The notes beneath the pieces were generated by a model. It had not been told where the DNA came from. It saw only the letters and a program-made list of their open reading frames with translations, and did no database searches. A program made the position numbers and the translations under genes. DNA of 64,000 bases from Anaerolineae bacterium (GTDB lineage: Bacteria > Chloroflexota > Anaerolineae > Anaerolineales > UBA4823): NCBI GenBank assembly GCA_003130835.1, contig QEXX01000016.1:1-64000 (forward strand). Direction: 5' to 3'. Below are positions 8,317 through 16,469 of this stretch, one piece after another; position 1 is the first letter of the stretch, and every line of letters starts with the position of its first letter.

Positions 8317-9405
8317 CTAAATGTAATCTTCACCACTTTCTCTAAGGATCTCAACCACTTGACGAACTTTTTGTGCTTCGTCTTTGCGTACAATCAGTAA
8401 CACATCGCCGGTATCCACCACCACTAAATCTCGCACGCCGATGGTCACAATTAAGCGGTGTTCTTCACTGACGTAAACCAACGATTGGCGGGTGTCTAAA
8501 CCAAAATGTCGTCCACCCATCACGATATTGCCCTGGGCATCCGCCGGCAGGACATCAAATAGCGAATCCCAACTGCCCACATCGCTCCACTTGAGGGCGC
8601 CAGCCGGGATCACGACCACATCCTTTGCCCCTTCCATAATGCCATAGTCAATCGTCTCTGGAATCAGCTTCTCCCACTCTTGCTGTAAGACTGTGGAATA
8701 GCTAGGCTTTCCCCAATTCGTTTCAATGGCTTGCAGAGCATTTTCTAATTGAGGCATTTGACGCGCAATTTCCTGCCGAATGCGCTCTGCTTTCCAAATA
8801 AACATTCCCGAATTCCAAGTGTGATCGCCCCTGGCTAGCATCACTTGTGCCTGAAATTCATCGGGCTTTTCTTTGAAGCGCACAACGTGATAGACGGCTA
8901 CTCCTTGATAGGTGCCTTGAATTTTACCCTGCTGAATATAACCATAGCCTGTCGCAGCGAAGGTTGGGTTGATACCAATGGTCACCAAGTAATCCTGACG
9001 AGCGACGATCTCAGCAACTTGCAATAATTTGCGAAACCACTCTTGATTTCCAATGTAATGATCGGCAGTCAAGACAGCCATGACCGCCTCTTTGTCTAAC
9101 TGAGCCAGATGAACAGCCGCTAAGCCAACAACCGCCGCTGTGCCACGTGGTTGTGGCTCAAGCAGGAAATTTTCTTTTGGGATTTGAGGGCATTGCTCAT
9201 GCAATTCCTGCATTTGCTCGGGCACGGTTACCACCAAAATATGTTGCGGATCGAATAAGCCTTCTAAGCGGTCAACAGCCATTTGGAAGAGACTGCGTTG
9301 TTCGATGATTCGTAACATCTGTTTCGGTCGTGTCTTGCGAGAGAGCGGCCACAGACGCGTTCCGCCGCCCCCTGCCATAATCACCGCATAATACGAACCA
9401 CTCAT
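8317..9405 (-). CDS. manC: Mannose-1-phosphate guanylyltransferase
   Basis: The enzyme makes GDP-mannose from mannose 1-phosphate and GTP in the cytoplasm, for glycans and compatible solutes. The nucleotidyltransferase signature GGGGTRLWPLSRKTRPKQ lies at residues 12-29, and TADHYIGN and FKEKPD match conserved substrate-binding stretches. At 362 residues it has only the nucleotidyltransferase and left-handed helix parts; the phosphomannose isomerase half found in long proteobacterial forms is absent. The ATG at 9405 has an AAGGAGGG site. It lies 27 bp after dprA and 17 bp before topA, so the three are probably co-transcribed although functionally unrelated. Confidence 0.95.
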   Translation of the reverse strand: MSGSYYAVIMAGGGGTRLWPLSRKTRPKQMLRIIEQRSLFQMAVDRLEGLFDPQHILVVTVPEQMQELHEQCPQIPKENFLLEPQPRGTAAVVGLAAVHLAQLDKEAVMAVLTADHYIGNQEWFRKLLQVAEIVARQDYLVTIGINPTFAATGYGYIQQGKIQGTYQGVAVYHVVRFKEKPDEFQAQVMLARGDHTWNSGMFIWKAERIRQEIARQMPQLENALQAIETNWGKPSYSTVLQQEWEKLIPETIDYGIMEGAKDVVVIPAGALKWSDVGSWDSLFDVLPADAQGNIVMGGRHFGLDTRQSLVYVSEEHRLIVTIGVRDLVVVDTGDVLLIVRKDEAQKVRQVVEILRESGEDYI

Positions 9406-9432
9406 GTGCGTTCCCTCCTTTCCGTCTTGTTT

Positions 9433-10551
9433 TCAAACGTTGTATGGCTCGCTATGTTCCTTAGCAAGGACATAGCTCATGCCGCCGACTGACCTGGCTA
9501 GTCCTTTCAACTCCATGAGCGCCAACGTCGAACTCACCTGAGCAACCGGCAGTTGGCAAAGTCGGGAGAGTTCGTCCACATGCAGCGGTTGTTCGGACAA
9601 ATGTTGTAACAAACGCGCTTCATTTGCGTCGGCCGGCAAGACTTGTCGGGCAGAAGCGTGTTGTACTCTTACATTGATCTGCAACGTTTCCAAAAGGTCG
9701 GCAACGCCCATGTAGGGAAAAGCGCCTTTTTGGATCAACCGATTGGTGCCCAGGCTTTGAGGGGCGTGGATATTGCCGGGCACAGCGAAGACATCACGGC
9801 CTTGCTCGGCTGCAAAACCGGCGGTAATGAGCGCCCCGCTTTTCTCTCCCGCTTCAACTACCACCACGGCTAAAGATAGACCTGAAATAATGCGGTTGCG
9901 CGGGGGAAAATTGGTCGCATCTGGCTGGGTACCCGGTGGATAATCGCTAACCAGCGCCCCTTGTAAGATCATGCGCTCGGCTATATGGCGATGTTCTGGA
10001 GGGTAGATTCGATCCACACCGCTCCCCAATACGGCGATCGTGCGTCCTCCCGCCTCCATGGCAGCTTTGTGGGCAAGGATATCCACCCCGCGCGCCAAAC
10101 CACTCACGACGGTCACACCATTCTGGGCTAAGCCGGCTGCGATCTCCTCAGCAACTTGGCGCCCGTATTTGGTGACTCGCCGCGTGCCAACTACCGCCAC
10201 CGCAATCTCATCGCACGCAGTTAATTCGCCGCGCACATACAGAACTGGTGGAGATTGATCAATTTCTTTGAGCAAGCGGGGATAATTTTCGTCCAACCAC
10301 GTGATGACCTGTATCTCTTTAGCCTGCAAAGCTTCGCAATAGCGCTCGAGGTCAACCTGAGTTCGGATGAGGTGAAAATTCTCTAAATGCTTCTCCCCGA
10401 AGCCTAAGCGCCGCAAGGCGTTGTCGGGAGCATACCAAGCCCGTTCTAGGCTTTCAAACTCATTGAGCAGGCGCCGAAAGCGCACAGCTCCAATCCCTTT
10501 AACCAAATTAAACCCCACCCAATACCGTTTCTCGCCCTCGTTGCTGACCAT
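9433..10551 (-). CDS. dprA: DNA-processing protein A (DprA/Smf)
   Basis: DprA loads RecA on incoming single-stranded DNA during natural transformation. The 372-residue protein has an N-terminal SAM/HhH-like region (residues about 10-60). Its extended Rossmann DprA fold contains VVGTRRVTKYGRQVA, SGLARGVDILAHKAAM and GSGVDRIYPPEHR (about 115-200). A C-terminal winged-helix (DML1-like) module spans about 305-360. The gene begins one base after the rimM stop, so translation is probably coupled. No other competence gene is visible in the window. Recombination roles outside transformation are also possible. Confidence 0.95.
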   Translation of the reverse strand: MVSNEGEKRYWVGFNLVKGIGAVRFRRLLNEFESLERAWYAPDNALRRLGFGEKHLENFHLIRTQVDLERYCEALQAKEIQVITWLDENYPRLLKEIDQSPPVLYVRGELTACDEIAVAVVGTRRVTKYGRQVAEEIAAGLAQNGVTVVSGLARGVDILAHKAAMEAGGRTIAVLGSGVDRIYPPEHRHIAERMILQGALVSDYPPGTQPDATNFPPRNRIISGLSLAVVVVEAGEKSGALITAGFAAEQGRDVFAVPGNIHAPQSLGTNRLIQKGAFPYMGVADLLETLQINVRVQHASARQVLPADANEARLLQHLSEQPLHVDELSRLCQLPVAQVSSTLALMELKGLARSVGGMSYVLAKEHSEPYNV

Positions 10552-10552
10552 C

Positions 10553-11107
10553 TCACCCCTCTAAAATGGTAACCTTAAGCTTCTTTTCAGGGACGTTCAC
10601 TTCTTGAATCCAATCATCGGCAAAGGGAATTAATTGCTCAATGCCCTGTTCATTTTTGATCACCAGCACGTCATTGGCACCGGTGCTGAGAATCTCTCTC
10701 ACCCAGCCGATAAATCCCCGTCCCGCATCATAGACGCTCATGCCGAGAATCTGATGATGATAATATTCCCCTTCTTCTAAAGGCGGCCGATCATCCGCCC
10801 GCACGTACACCCATTGATTGCGCAATACGCCGGCAGCTTCAGGAGTCGTATAGCCCTCAAACCGAATCAACAGGCCATCGCGGTGGGTGCGCCGCGAGAC
10901 AATCTCGTGTTGCTGAAGCTGTTCCCCGATATACACCAGCACGCCGGCTTGAACTCGCTCAGGGAAATCGGTATGAATTTCCATCAGCACTTCACCGCGC
11001 ACCCCATGCGGGCGGCGAATCTTACCAATTACTAAGAAGGCAGGCTCGCCGGGTTGCGGCGAGCCTGCCGCTTGGTTCTGCACAGTGCGTTGCAAGGCAG
11101 ACTTCAT
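10553..11107 (-). CDS. rimM: Ribosome maturation factor RimM
   Basis: The 184-residue protein assists maturation of the 30S subunit head and binds S19. The N-terminal beta-barrel carries GKIRRPHGVRGEV (residues about 27-40), and the C-terminal PRC-barrel domain carries EGEYYHHQILGM and STGANDVLVI. About 20 extra N-terminal residues of low complexity are present compared with most family members. The ATG overlaps the khpA stop by four bases (ATGA), indicating coupled translation. trmD, the usual next gene in this ribosomal cluster, is replaced here by dprA. Confidence 0.95.
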   Translation of the reverse strand: MKSALQRTVQNQAAGSPQPGEPAFLVIGKIRRPHGVRGEVLMEIHTDFPERVQAGVLVYIGEQLQQHEIVSRRTHRDGLLIRFEGYTTPEAAGVLRNQWVYVRADDRPPLEEGEYYHHQILGMSVYDAGRGFIGWVREILSTGANDVLVIKNEQGIEQLIPFADDWIQEVNVPEKKLKVTILEG

Positions 11108-11340
11108 CTTGGCTCTTCGACGTCGAGGTTTGCCCGTAGCCCCTGCCTAGCAGCCGCTACCCGCAATAAAACACGGATCGCGTTCGCTACCCGTCCGTTC
11201 TTTCCGATCACGCGCCCCATATCTTCCTTGGCAACATGCAAGGCAAGATTGACCGAACTTCCCTTACGAATTTCACGCACCCTGACTTCTTCTGGATGAT
11301 CCACCAGAGATTGGGCAATGTACTCAATTAAAGATTTCAC
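11104..11340 (-). CDS. khpA: KH-domain RNA-binding protein KhpA (YlqC)
   Basis: This 78-residue single KH-domain protein has the GxxG loop as GKNGR within RVIGKNGRVANAIRVLL (residues about 43-59). KhpA binds RNA, usually with KhpB/Jag, and affects cell division and elongation in firmicutes. The start is GTG at 11340 with AAGGAGG five bases upstream. Its place between rpsP and rimM is the conserved one in many phyla. Confidence 0.95.
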   Translation of the reverse strand: MKSLIEYIAQSLVDHPEEVRVREIRKGSSVNLALHVAKEDMGRVIGKNGRVANAIRVLLRVAAARQGLRANLDVEEPR

Positions 11341-11395
11341 ACACGCCTCCTTCCTTTTTTACTATCGAATGGAGGTGCCAGCGATCGGATACGGA

Positions 11396-11755
11396 CTAAC
11401 GATGCTTCTGCGCCGACAGGCTCGTCTTGGGTTGAACGTTGCGGCTGGCTTGCACGGCGGCTGCTTCTTTGAGCAAGATGTCTAATGCTTCTCCGTTTTT
11501 ATAGCGTTGGAAGCGCTCAAAAAGCCCGACAGATTGAAAGAGTTTGGCAGTCGACTCGGTCGGTTGAGCCCCTTTGCTCATCCAATCATAGACCCGATCT
11601 TCAGCAATTTGAATGGTCGCCGGATGCGTGCGTGGATTGTAGAACCCCACGATTTCCAAAAAGCGTCCATCGCGAGGGGCTTCCTTATCCGCAACGACAA
11701 TGCGGTAGCTAGGTTGTCCTTTTAAGCCGACCCTTCTGAGACGAATTTTCACCAT
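11396..11755 (-). CDS. rpsP: 30S ribosomal protein S16
   Basis: S16 is a structural protein of the small ribosomal subunit. The sequence has the family N-terminus MVKIRLRRVGLKGQPSYRIVV and DGRFLEIVGFYNPRT, with WMSKGAQPT near residue 60. The total of 119 residues includes a C-terminal tail of about 35 residues that is longer than the core. The start chosen is the ATG at 11755, eight bases after AAGGAG; an in-frame ATG seven codons earlier would overlap that site and is unlikely. It lies 55 bp before khpA and 122 bp after ffh. Confidence 0.97.
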   Translation of the reverse strand: MVKIRLRRVGLKGQPSYRIVVADKEAPRDGRFLEIVGFYNPRTHPATIQIAEDRVYDWMSKGAQPTESTAKLFQSVGLFERFQRYKNGEALDILLKEAAAVQASRNVQPKTSLSAQKHR

Positions 11756-11877
11756 AGATAGTACTCCTTCAGACAATTTTCGTTTTCCATATTTCCATGA
11801 CTACCGGATTCGAATTTCTCAGGTTGAGGGAGCGTTGAAGGAGACGCCGATTTGCTGAGAAACTGAAGCGGTAGGAC

Positions 11878-13200
11878 TTAACCGAACAGGCGGGGCAACC
11901 CCCTGAACCCAGACTTTTTAAACGTTTTCATCAGCTTCTGCATATCGCGAAACTGTTTAATCAAGCGGTTGACATCTTGTACTTGTGTGCCAGAACCGCG
12001 TGCAATCCTTCGTCGCCGGCTAGCATTGAGAATTTCTGGCCGCCGGCGCTCTAAGGGCGTCATGGAGTTGATAATCGCTTCGGTTATTTTAAGCTGTTTT
12101 TCAGCTTCTTGGGGAGAAATCTGGCGCGCAATTTGTGCCATTCCACCCGGTAGCATTTCCAAGATTTGGGTGAGTGGACCCATTCGCTTGATTTGACGCA
12201 ATTGTTGAGCAAAATCTTCCAGGGTAAACTCACCCGACATCAATCGCGCCGCTTGATCGCGTGCAGTTTGCTCATCAAAGGCGGCTTCAGCTTTTTCAAT
12301 TAAGCCGAGAACATCACCCATCCCCAAAATGCGGGATGCCAAACGGGAGGGATCATAGGTTTCAAGCGCATCGAGAGCTTCCCCGGTGCCAAGAAACTTA
12401 ATCGGCACGCCGGTCACCGAGCGAATCGAAATCGCTGCGCCACCCCGCGCGTCACCATCCATTTTGGTCAAGATCAAACCGCTCAGAGGAATGACTTGCC
12501 GAAAGCCTTGAGCCACATTGACCGATTCTTGCCCGATCATCGCATCGACCACCAGCAAGATCTCACTCGGTTTGACCTGTTGCCGAATGGCTTCCAATTC
12601 ATCCATCAGTGCCTGATCGAGCTGCGAACGACCGGCTGTATCCAAGATTAGGGTGGAATAGCCTCCCTGAGAGGCTTTTTGACGCGCCTTAGCAGCCAAT
12701 TGAGGCGGTTTTATCCCTTCCTCGTAGTACACTGGCACGTCCAACCGCTCTCCAAGCGTTTGCAGTTGCTTGACGGCTGCCGGGCGATAGGGGTCTGCTG
12801 CAACCAACATCACCCGCTCCCCCTGCGAACGCAACAAACGCGCCAGCTTGGCGGCTGCAGTTGTCTTGCCGGAACCCTGCAAGCCAACCAGCATGATCGC
12901 ACGCGGCTTTTCTCCACTCAGATTCAACCGTTCAGGCGCGCCAAGCGTGTTAATCAGCTCTTCGTGCACGATCTTAATCACTTGCTGGGCAGGGTTCAAA
13001 GCTCGCGAGACCTCAGCACCAACTGCCCGTTCGCGCACACGGTTGATAAAATCCTTTACCACGCTGTAGTTTACATCGGCTTCCAACAACGCCATACGCA
13101 CTTCACGCAGAGCCGCATCGACCTCTTTTTCGGTCAGCTTTCCGTGACGGCGTAACTGCTTGAAGATGCCTTCTAATCGCTCGGTTAAACTCTCAAACAT
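11878..13200 (-). CDS. ffh: Signal recognition particle protein Ffh (SRP54)
   Basis: Ffh binds 4.5S/6S SRP RNA and signal sequences and targets nascent membrane proteins to FtsY. The 440 residues comprise the N domain (1-90), the G domain with GLQGSGKTT, DTAGRSQLD and TKMDGDARGG (about 105-265), and the methionine-rich M domain (about 300-440) with RRRRIARGSGTQVQDVN for RNA binding. It heads the leftward housekeeping operon. A good promoter lies 65 bp upstream, but no ribosome-binding site precedes the ATG. The SRP RNA gene and ftsY are not in the window. Confidence 0.97.
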   Translation of the reverse strand: MFESLTERLEGIFKQLRRHGKLTEKEVDAALREVRMALLEADVNYSVVKDFINRVRERAVGAEVSRALNPAQQVIKIVHEELINTLGAPERLNLSGEKPRAIMLVGLQGSGKTTAAAKLARLLRSQGERVMLVAADPYRPAAVKQLQTLGERLDVPVYYEEGIKPPQLAAKARQKASQGGYSTLILDTAGRSQLDQALMDELEAIRQQVKPSEILLVVDAMIGQESVNVAQGFRQVIPLSGLILTKMDGDARGGAAISIRSVTGVPIKFLGTGEALDALETYDPSRLASRILGMGDVLGLIEKAEAAFDEQTARDQAARLMSGEFTLEDFAQQLRQIKRMGPLTQILEMLPGGMAQIARQISPQEAEKQLKITEAIINSMTPLERRRPEILNASRRRRIARGSGTQVQDVNRLIKQFRDMQKLMKTFKKSGFRGLPRLFG

Positions 13201-13264
13201 TTTGCAGTGACTAACCTTTAGCTTAATAATGAAGGTTGCTTCGCCTTTAATTTAGCAAGCTTGG

Positions 13265-13293
13265 ATTGTAAACGCTAAACATTAAAAGGTCAA
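13265..13293 (-). promoter_or_regulatory. Promoter of the ffh operon
   Basis: On the minus strand, TTGACC (13293-13288) and TACAAT (13270-13265) are 17 bp apart. Transcription would start near 13258, about 58 nt before the ffh ATG. The rest of the 325-bp divergent interval 13201-13525 contains no other feature except the AAAGGAGG site of the degV-like gene at 13511-13518. Confidence 0.75.
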
Positions 13294-13525
13294 GAGTAAA
13301 ATCAGCGTTTTTCCTCTTCTTGAAAAGGCACCCTGCCCTCCCCATTCCGTGCAGGAATTATTTTGGTCATCAGGAAAAGATGAGAGCTTTCGACAACCTA
13401 CTTTAACCCTAATCTCTGGTCTACATTTTACCTTGCAGATAGAAACCAATTTTTGGACATGGGGTTAAGATAAAGAACAAAGAAAATACTTTCTAAAGGG
13501 ATCATTTGCCAAAGGAGGTCTTATT

Positions 13526-14374
13526 ATGTCTTCTGTTGCTGTGGTTACGGATAGCACAGCCTATATTCCGCAAAATTACCTTCAAGAATATCAAATCACG
13601 GTTGCACCACAAATTCTCATCTGGGGCGATCAAACCTACGAAGATGGAGTTGACATTCAACCGGACGAATTTTACCAGAGGTTAAAGATCGCCACCGTCA
13701 TGCCCACATCTTCCCAAGTTTCCATCCCAAAATTTCGGCATCTCTTCCAGTCCCTCCTTGACCAAGGAAAAGAAATCATCGCCATTCTTATTTCAGAAAA
13801 GCTCTCCGGCACCATTGACTCGGCTAAACAAGCAAAAGAAATGCTGTCAGGCTCACCCATTGAAATCGTCGATTCTTACACGACCGCTATGGCAATGGGT
13901 TTCCAAGTGTTGACGGTTGCCCGCGCAGCTCAAGCCGGAGCAAGCCTGGCGGAGTGCAAGCGTGTAGCGGAAGAAGCACGCAATCATACCGGAGTGGTCT
14001 TTGCAGTGGATACCTTGGAGTTTCTCTACCGCGGGGGCCGGATTGGGGGTGGCAGCCGCTTTTTGGGAACAGCGCTCAATATCAAACCGATTTTAGAAGT
14101 ACGCGGTGGACGGGTGGAAGCTGTCGAACGCATCCGCACACGCAAAAAATCATTACTGCGCCTAATGGAAATCGTGGAAGAACGCGTGCAGGGCAAAACG
14201 CCGTTGCGACTGGCAACCCTCAACGCCAATGCCGAAGAAGACGCACGCTTTTTGCTAGACGAATTATCCAAAAAGCTCAATCCGACCGAGTCCATCTTCT
14301 CAACCGTCAGCCCGGTGATCGGCACCCATGCCGGCCCGGGTACGGTCGGAATCGCCTACATGGCTGGAATGTAA
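13526..14374 (+). CDS. DegV-family fatty-acid-binding protein
   Basis: The 282-residue protein matches the DegV family, which in Gram-positive bacteria (FakB) presents bound fatty acids to FakA kinase. The N-terminal TDSTAYIP (residues about 9-16) is the family signature. DTLEFLYRGGRIGGGSRFLGTALNIKPIL (about 156-184) and HAGPGTVGIAY near the C-terminus are the conserved ligand-binding parts. A textbook AAAGGAGG site precedes the ATG. The gene is alone, divergent from ffh; no FakA/DAK-domain kinase gene is nearby. Confidence 0.93.
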   Translation: MSSVAVVTDSTAYIPQNYLQEYQITVAPQILIWGDQTYEDGVDIQPDEFYQRLKIATVMPTSSQVSIPKFRHLFQSLLDQGKEIIAILISEKLSGTIDSAKQAKEMLSGSPIEIVDSYTTAMAMGFQVLTVARAAQAGASLAECKRVAEEARNHTGVVFAVDTLEFLYRGGRIGGGSRFLGTALNIKPILEVRGGRVEAVERIRTRKKSLLRLMEIVEERVQGKTPLRLATLNANAEEDARFLLDELSKKLNPTESIFSTVSPVIGTHAGPGTVGIAYMAGM

Positions 14375-14387
14375 GCGATCTTCCTTT

Positions 14388-14448
14388 GAGCGGGAGCTAT
14401 CGAACCAAGCCCTGTTAAAGCGTTCATTGATATGCTTGGCTCCCGCTC
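14388..14448 (+). terminator. Terminator-like hairpin after the DegV gene
   Basis: A 9-bp outer stem, GAGCGGGAG (14388-14396) with CTCCCGCTC (14440-14448), encloses an inner CCAAGC/GCTTGG stem. The sequence after it is CCTTCCTTTACC, pyrimidine-rich but without a clean T run. It is a plausible terminator. Confidence 0.5.
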
Positions 14449-14537
14449 CCTTCCTTTACCCCATCTAAGATTCTGGATAGGCACTTGCCCCCTCCTAACC
14501 TGTGTTTGGGTTCCTAAAAAATAAAAAATCATATCCC

Positions 14538-14566
14538 TTGACAAACGATAATCAAGTGAGTATAGT
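14538..14566 (+). promoter_or_regulatory. Strong promoter of the fused-permease ABC operon
   Basis: TTGACA (14538-14543) and TATAGT (14561-14566) are separated by exactly 17 bp. This is nearly a consensus housekeeping promoter. Transcription would start near 14573, leaving about 170 nt of leader before the permease ATG. Confidence 0.85.
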
Positions 14567-14591
14567 ATCTCCCATTAAGGTTGGTTGAAAT

Positions 14592-14669
14592 ATGGATGAT
14601 TCATCCTCTGAAGTAGATTTAGATATCGATCATCAGCACTCCAAGCGCCGATCGCCGCATTTGCGCTAG
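14592..14669 (+). CDS. Candidate 25-aa regulatory leader peptide
   Basis: This 26-codon frame including TAG begins about 20 nt after the predicted transcription start. It encodes an acidic first half (six Asp/Glu in the first 13 residues, starting MDDSSSEVDLDIDH) and a basic end (SKRRSPHLR). Its ribosome site is weak (AAGG, 11 bases upstream). The stop codon lies three bases before the GGGGTT that can pair with the terminator arm. A ribosome finishing the ORF would mask the antiterminator, as in classical leader-peptide attenuation. Coding status is inferred from position and is not proven. Confidence 0.4.
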   Translation: MDDSSSEVDLDIDHQHSKRRSPHLR

Positions 14670-14672
14670 GCA

Positions 14673-14729
14673 GGGGTTCTTCCATAGCTTACTCAAACCC
14701 CGCCAGCATTTTGCGGCGGGGTTACTTTT
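14673..14729 (+). promoter_or_regulatory. Attenuator: mutually exclusive antiterminator and terminator
   Basis: An intrinsic terminator, AACCCCGCC (14696-14704) with GGCGGGGTT (14715-14723) followed by ACTTTTT, stands between the promoter and the permease ATG at 14742. An upstream GGGGTT (14673-14678) can pair with AACCCC (14696-14701), which would destroy the terminator. This is the minimal architecture of transcription attenuation. The signal could be the short leader ORF or a ligand; no known riboswitch class was recognised. Confidence 0.7.
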
Positions 14730-14741
14730 TGGGATAAAGCT

Positions 14742-16466
14742 ATGGGAGTTTTCCGTTATCTTTTACCTCCACAAAAACGCCTTGAACGCACCTTTACCCT
14801 CGGGGATGTAATTGTTCTGCTCCTCCTCGCCAGTCTGCTATATGCCGGCGTTCGATTAGCAGTCAAAGCACCCGAAGTCATCACCGGCCCGCACATCTCC
14901 CTTTCCACGTCTGCCCTGCCTTGGTACACCCTCCTCTCGCTTGGCAGGATGTTCGCAGCCTATTTTCTCTCTTTAGGATTTACATTGGTCTATGGGCGCG
15001 CTGCAGCCTACAACCGGCGAGCAGAGATGGTTTTGATGCCCCTTCTCGATGTGCTGCAATCGGTGCCGATCTTATCCTTTTTACCCGTGGTTTTGCTGAG
15101 TTTGAGCGCCTTTTTACCCCAGCGTCTGGCAGCCGAGTTAGCTTCGATCGTGCTGATCTTTACCAGCCAAGCCTGGAATATGACGTTTGGATGGTACCAA
15201 TCTCTCACTACCATCCCCAACGAATTGCGCGAAGCCAGCGCCATCTTTCGCCTGAATGCTTGGCTGCGGTTTAAGCGCCTCGAACTGCCCTTTGGCATGA
15301 TCAGCTTAGTCTGGAACAGCATTATGTCCTTTGCCGGCGGTTGGTTTTTCCTTATGGCGGCTGAAATCTTTACCGTAGGCAACCGCGATTTCCGTTTGGC
15401 CGGCTTAGGAGCTTACCTGCAAGAGGCTGCGAATCAAGGAAATACCCAAGCCATTCTGTGGGGTGTGTTCACATTGATTCTCACCATCGTCGCTCTAGAC
15501 CAATTCTTATGGAGACCATTGCTGGCATGGAGCGATCGCTTCAAACTTGAAATGGTAGAAAGCGATCAGCCGCCCAGCTCTTGGTTTTACGATCTGTTAC
15601 ATAAATCCCGCTTGTATGGATGGATGCAAAAATCGCTCCTCACCCCTCTAACCGAGCGTTTCGATCAGTGGATGCTGCACATTTCCACTTCGGCATCAAC
15701 CTCGATTGAGAAAGAGAACAAAATCTCGCCAGGCATCGTTCTGTTTTATGGTTTGATCCTCATCACCGTCAGCTATGGTAGCTATCGCGCATTGGTGATG
15801 TTGGCTTCTATTTCTCTCAACCAGTGGTTGGAAATTGGGCTTGGGGTTGGCGCTACGCTCCTGCGAGTTGTCATTTCACTCCTGATTGCTCTATGCTGGA
15901 CACTCCCCTTAGGGGTCATGGTTGGCACAAAACCAGACTTAGCCCGTTTCATTCAGCCGCTCATTCAGGTTGCCGCCTCCATCCCTGCGACGGCAATCTT
16001 CCCAATTCTCTTGATGTTCCTCATTCACCTCAGTGGTGGGTTGAATGTTGCAGCAATTTTACTCATGTTAATGGGAACGCAATGGTATCTGCTGTTTAAT
16101 ATCATCGCTGGCGCCAGCGCTATCCCGCAAGACCTCAAATACACCACTGCTCTGCTGCAATTGTCGGCAAAAGAGAGGTGGCGCACTTTGATCCTACCCG
16201 CTCTCTTTCCATACTTAATTACCGGCGCCATTACCGCTAGCGGTGGGGCATGGAATGCCAGCATTGTTGCCGAGTATGTCCATTTCGGAGGTCAAACCAT
16301 CTCGGCAATCGGAATCGGGGCTTTGATCTCGCACGCCACCGCTATCGGAGACTACCACCTTCTGCTTGCTGCCACCTTGAGCATGATCTTAACCGTGGTG
16401 TTGCTCAACCGCTTGTTGTGGAGAAGGTTATACCGCATTGCGGAAGAGAAATATCGGATGGAGTAG
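14742..16466 (+). CDS. ABC transporter permease, duplicated (NitT/TauT-like)
   Basis: This 574-residue integral membrane protein contains two binding-protein-dependent permease domains in one chain (residues about 60-270 and 345-565). The EAA-type cytoplasmic loops are LREASAIFRLNAW (near 165) and LKYTTALLQLSAKERW (near 468). It resembles duplicated permeases of the anion/nitrate-sulfonate group (COG4986). The paired ATPase starts three bases downstream, but no substrate-binding protein is adjacent, so the substrate is unknown. It is preceded by a strong promoter, a leader ORF and an attenuator-like hairpin; only a poor ribosome site precedes the ATG. Confidence 0.88.
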   Translation: MGVFRYLLPPQKRLERTFTLGDVIVLLLLASLLYAGVRLAVKAPEVITGPHISLSTSALPWYTLLSLGRMFAAYFLSLGFTLVYGRAAAYNRRAEMVLMPLLDVLQSVPILSFLPVVLLSLSAFLPQRLAAELASIVLIFTSQAWNMTFGWYQSLTTIPNELREASAIFRLNAWLRFKRLELPFGMISLVWNSIMSFAGGWFFLMAAEIFTVGNRDFRLAGLGAYLQEAANQGNTQAILWGVFTLILTIVALDQFLWRPLLAWSDRFKLEMVESDQPPSSWFYDLLHKSRLYGWMQKSLLTPLTERFDQWMLHISTSASTSIEKENKISPGIVLFYGLILITVSYGSYRALVMLASISLNQWLEIGLGVGATLLRVVISLLIALCWTLPLGVMVGTKPDLARFIQPLIQVAASIPATAIFPILLMFLIHLSGGLNVAAILLMLMGTQWYLLFNIIAGASAIPQDLKYTTALLQLSAKERWRTLILPALFPYLITGAITASGGAWNASIVAEYVHFGGQTISAIGIGALISHATAIGDYHLLLAATLSMILTVVLLNRLLWRRLYRIAEEKYRME

Positions 16467-16469
16467 CCT

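Noticed and set aside
14592..14729. Manganese (yybP-ykoY) riboswitch
   Set aside because: The conserved paired internal loops of that class were not seen; only the terminator and its competitor are clear.
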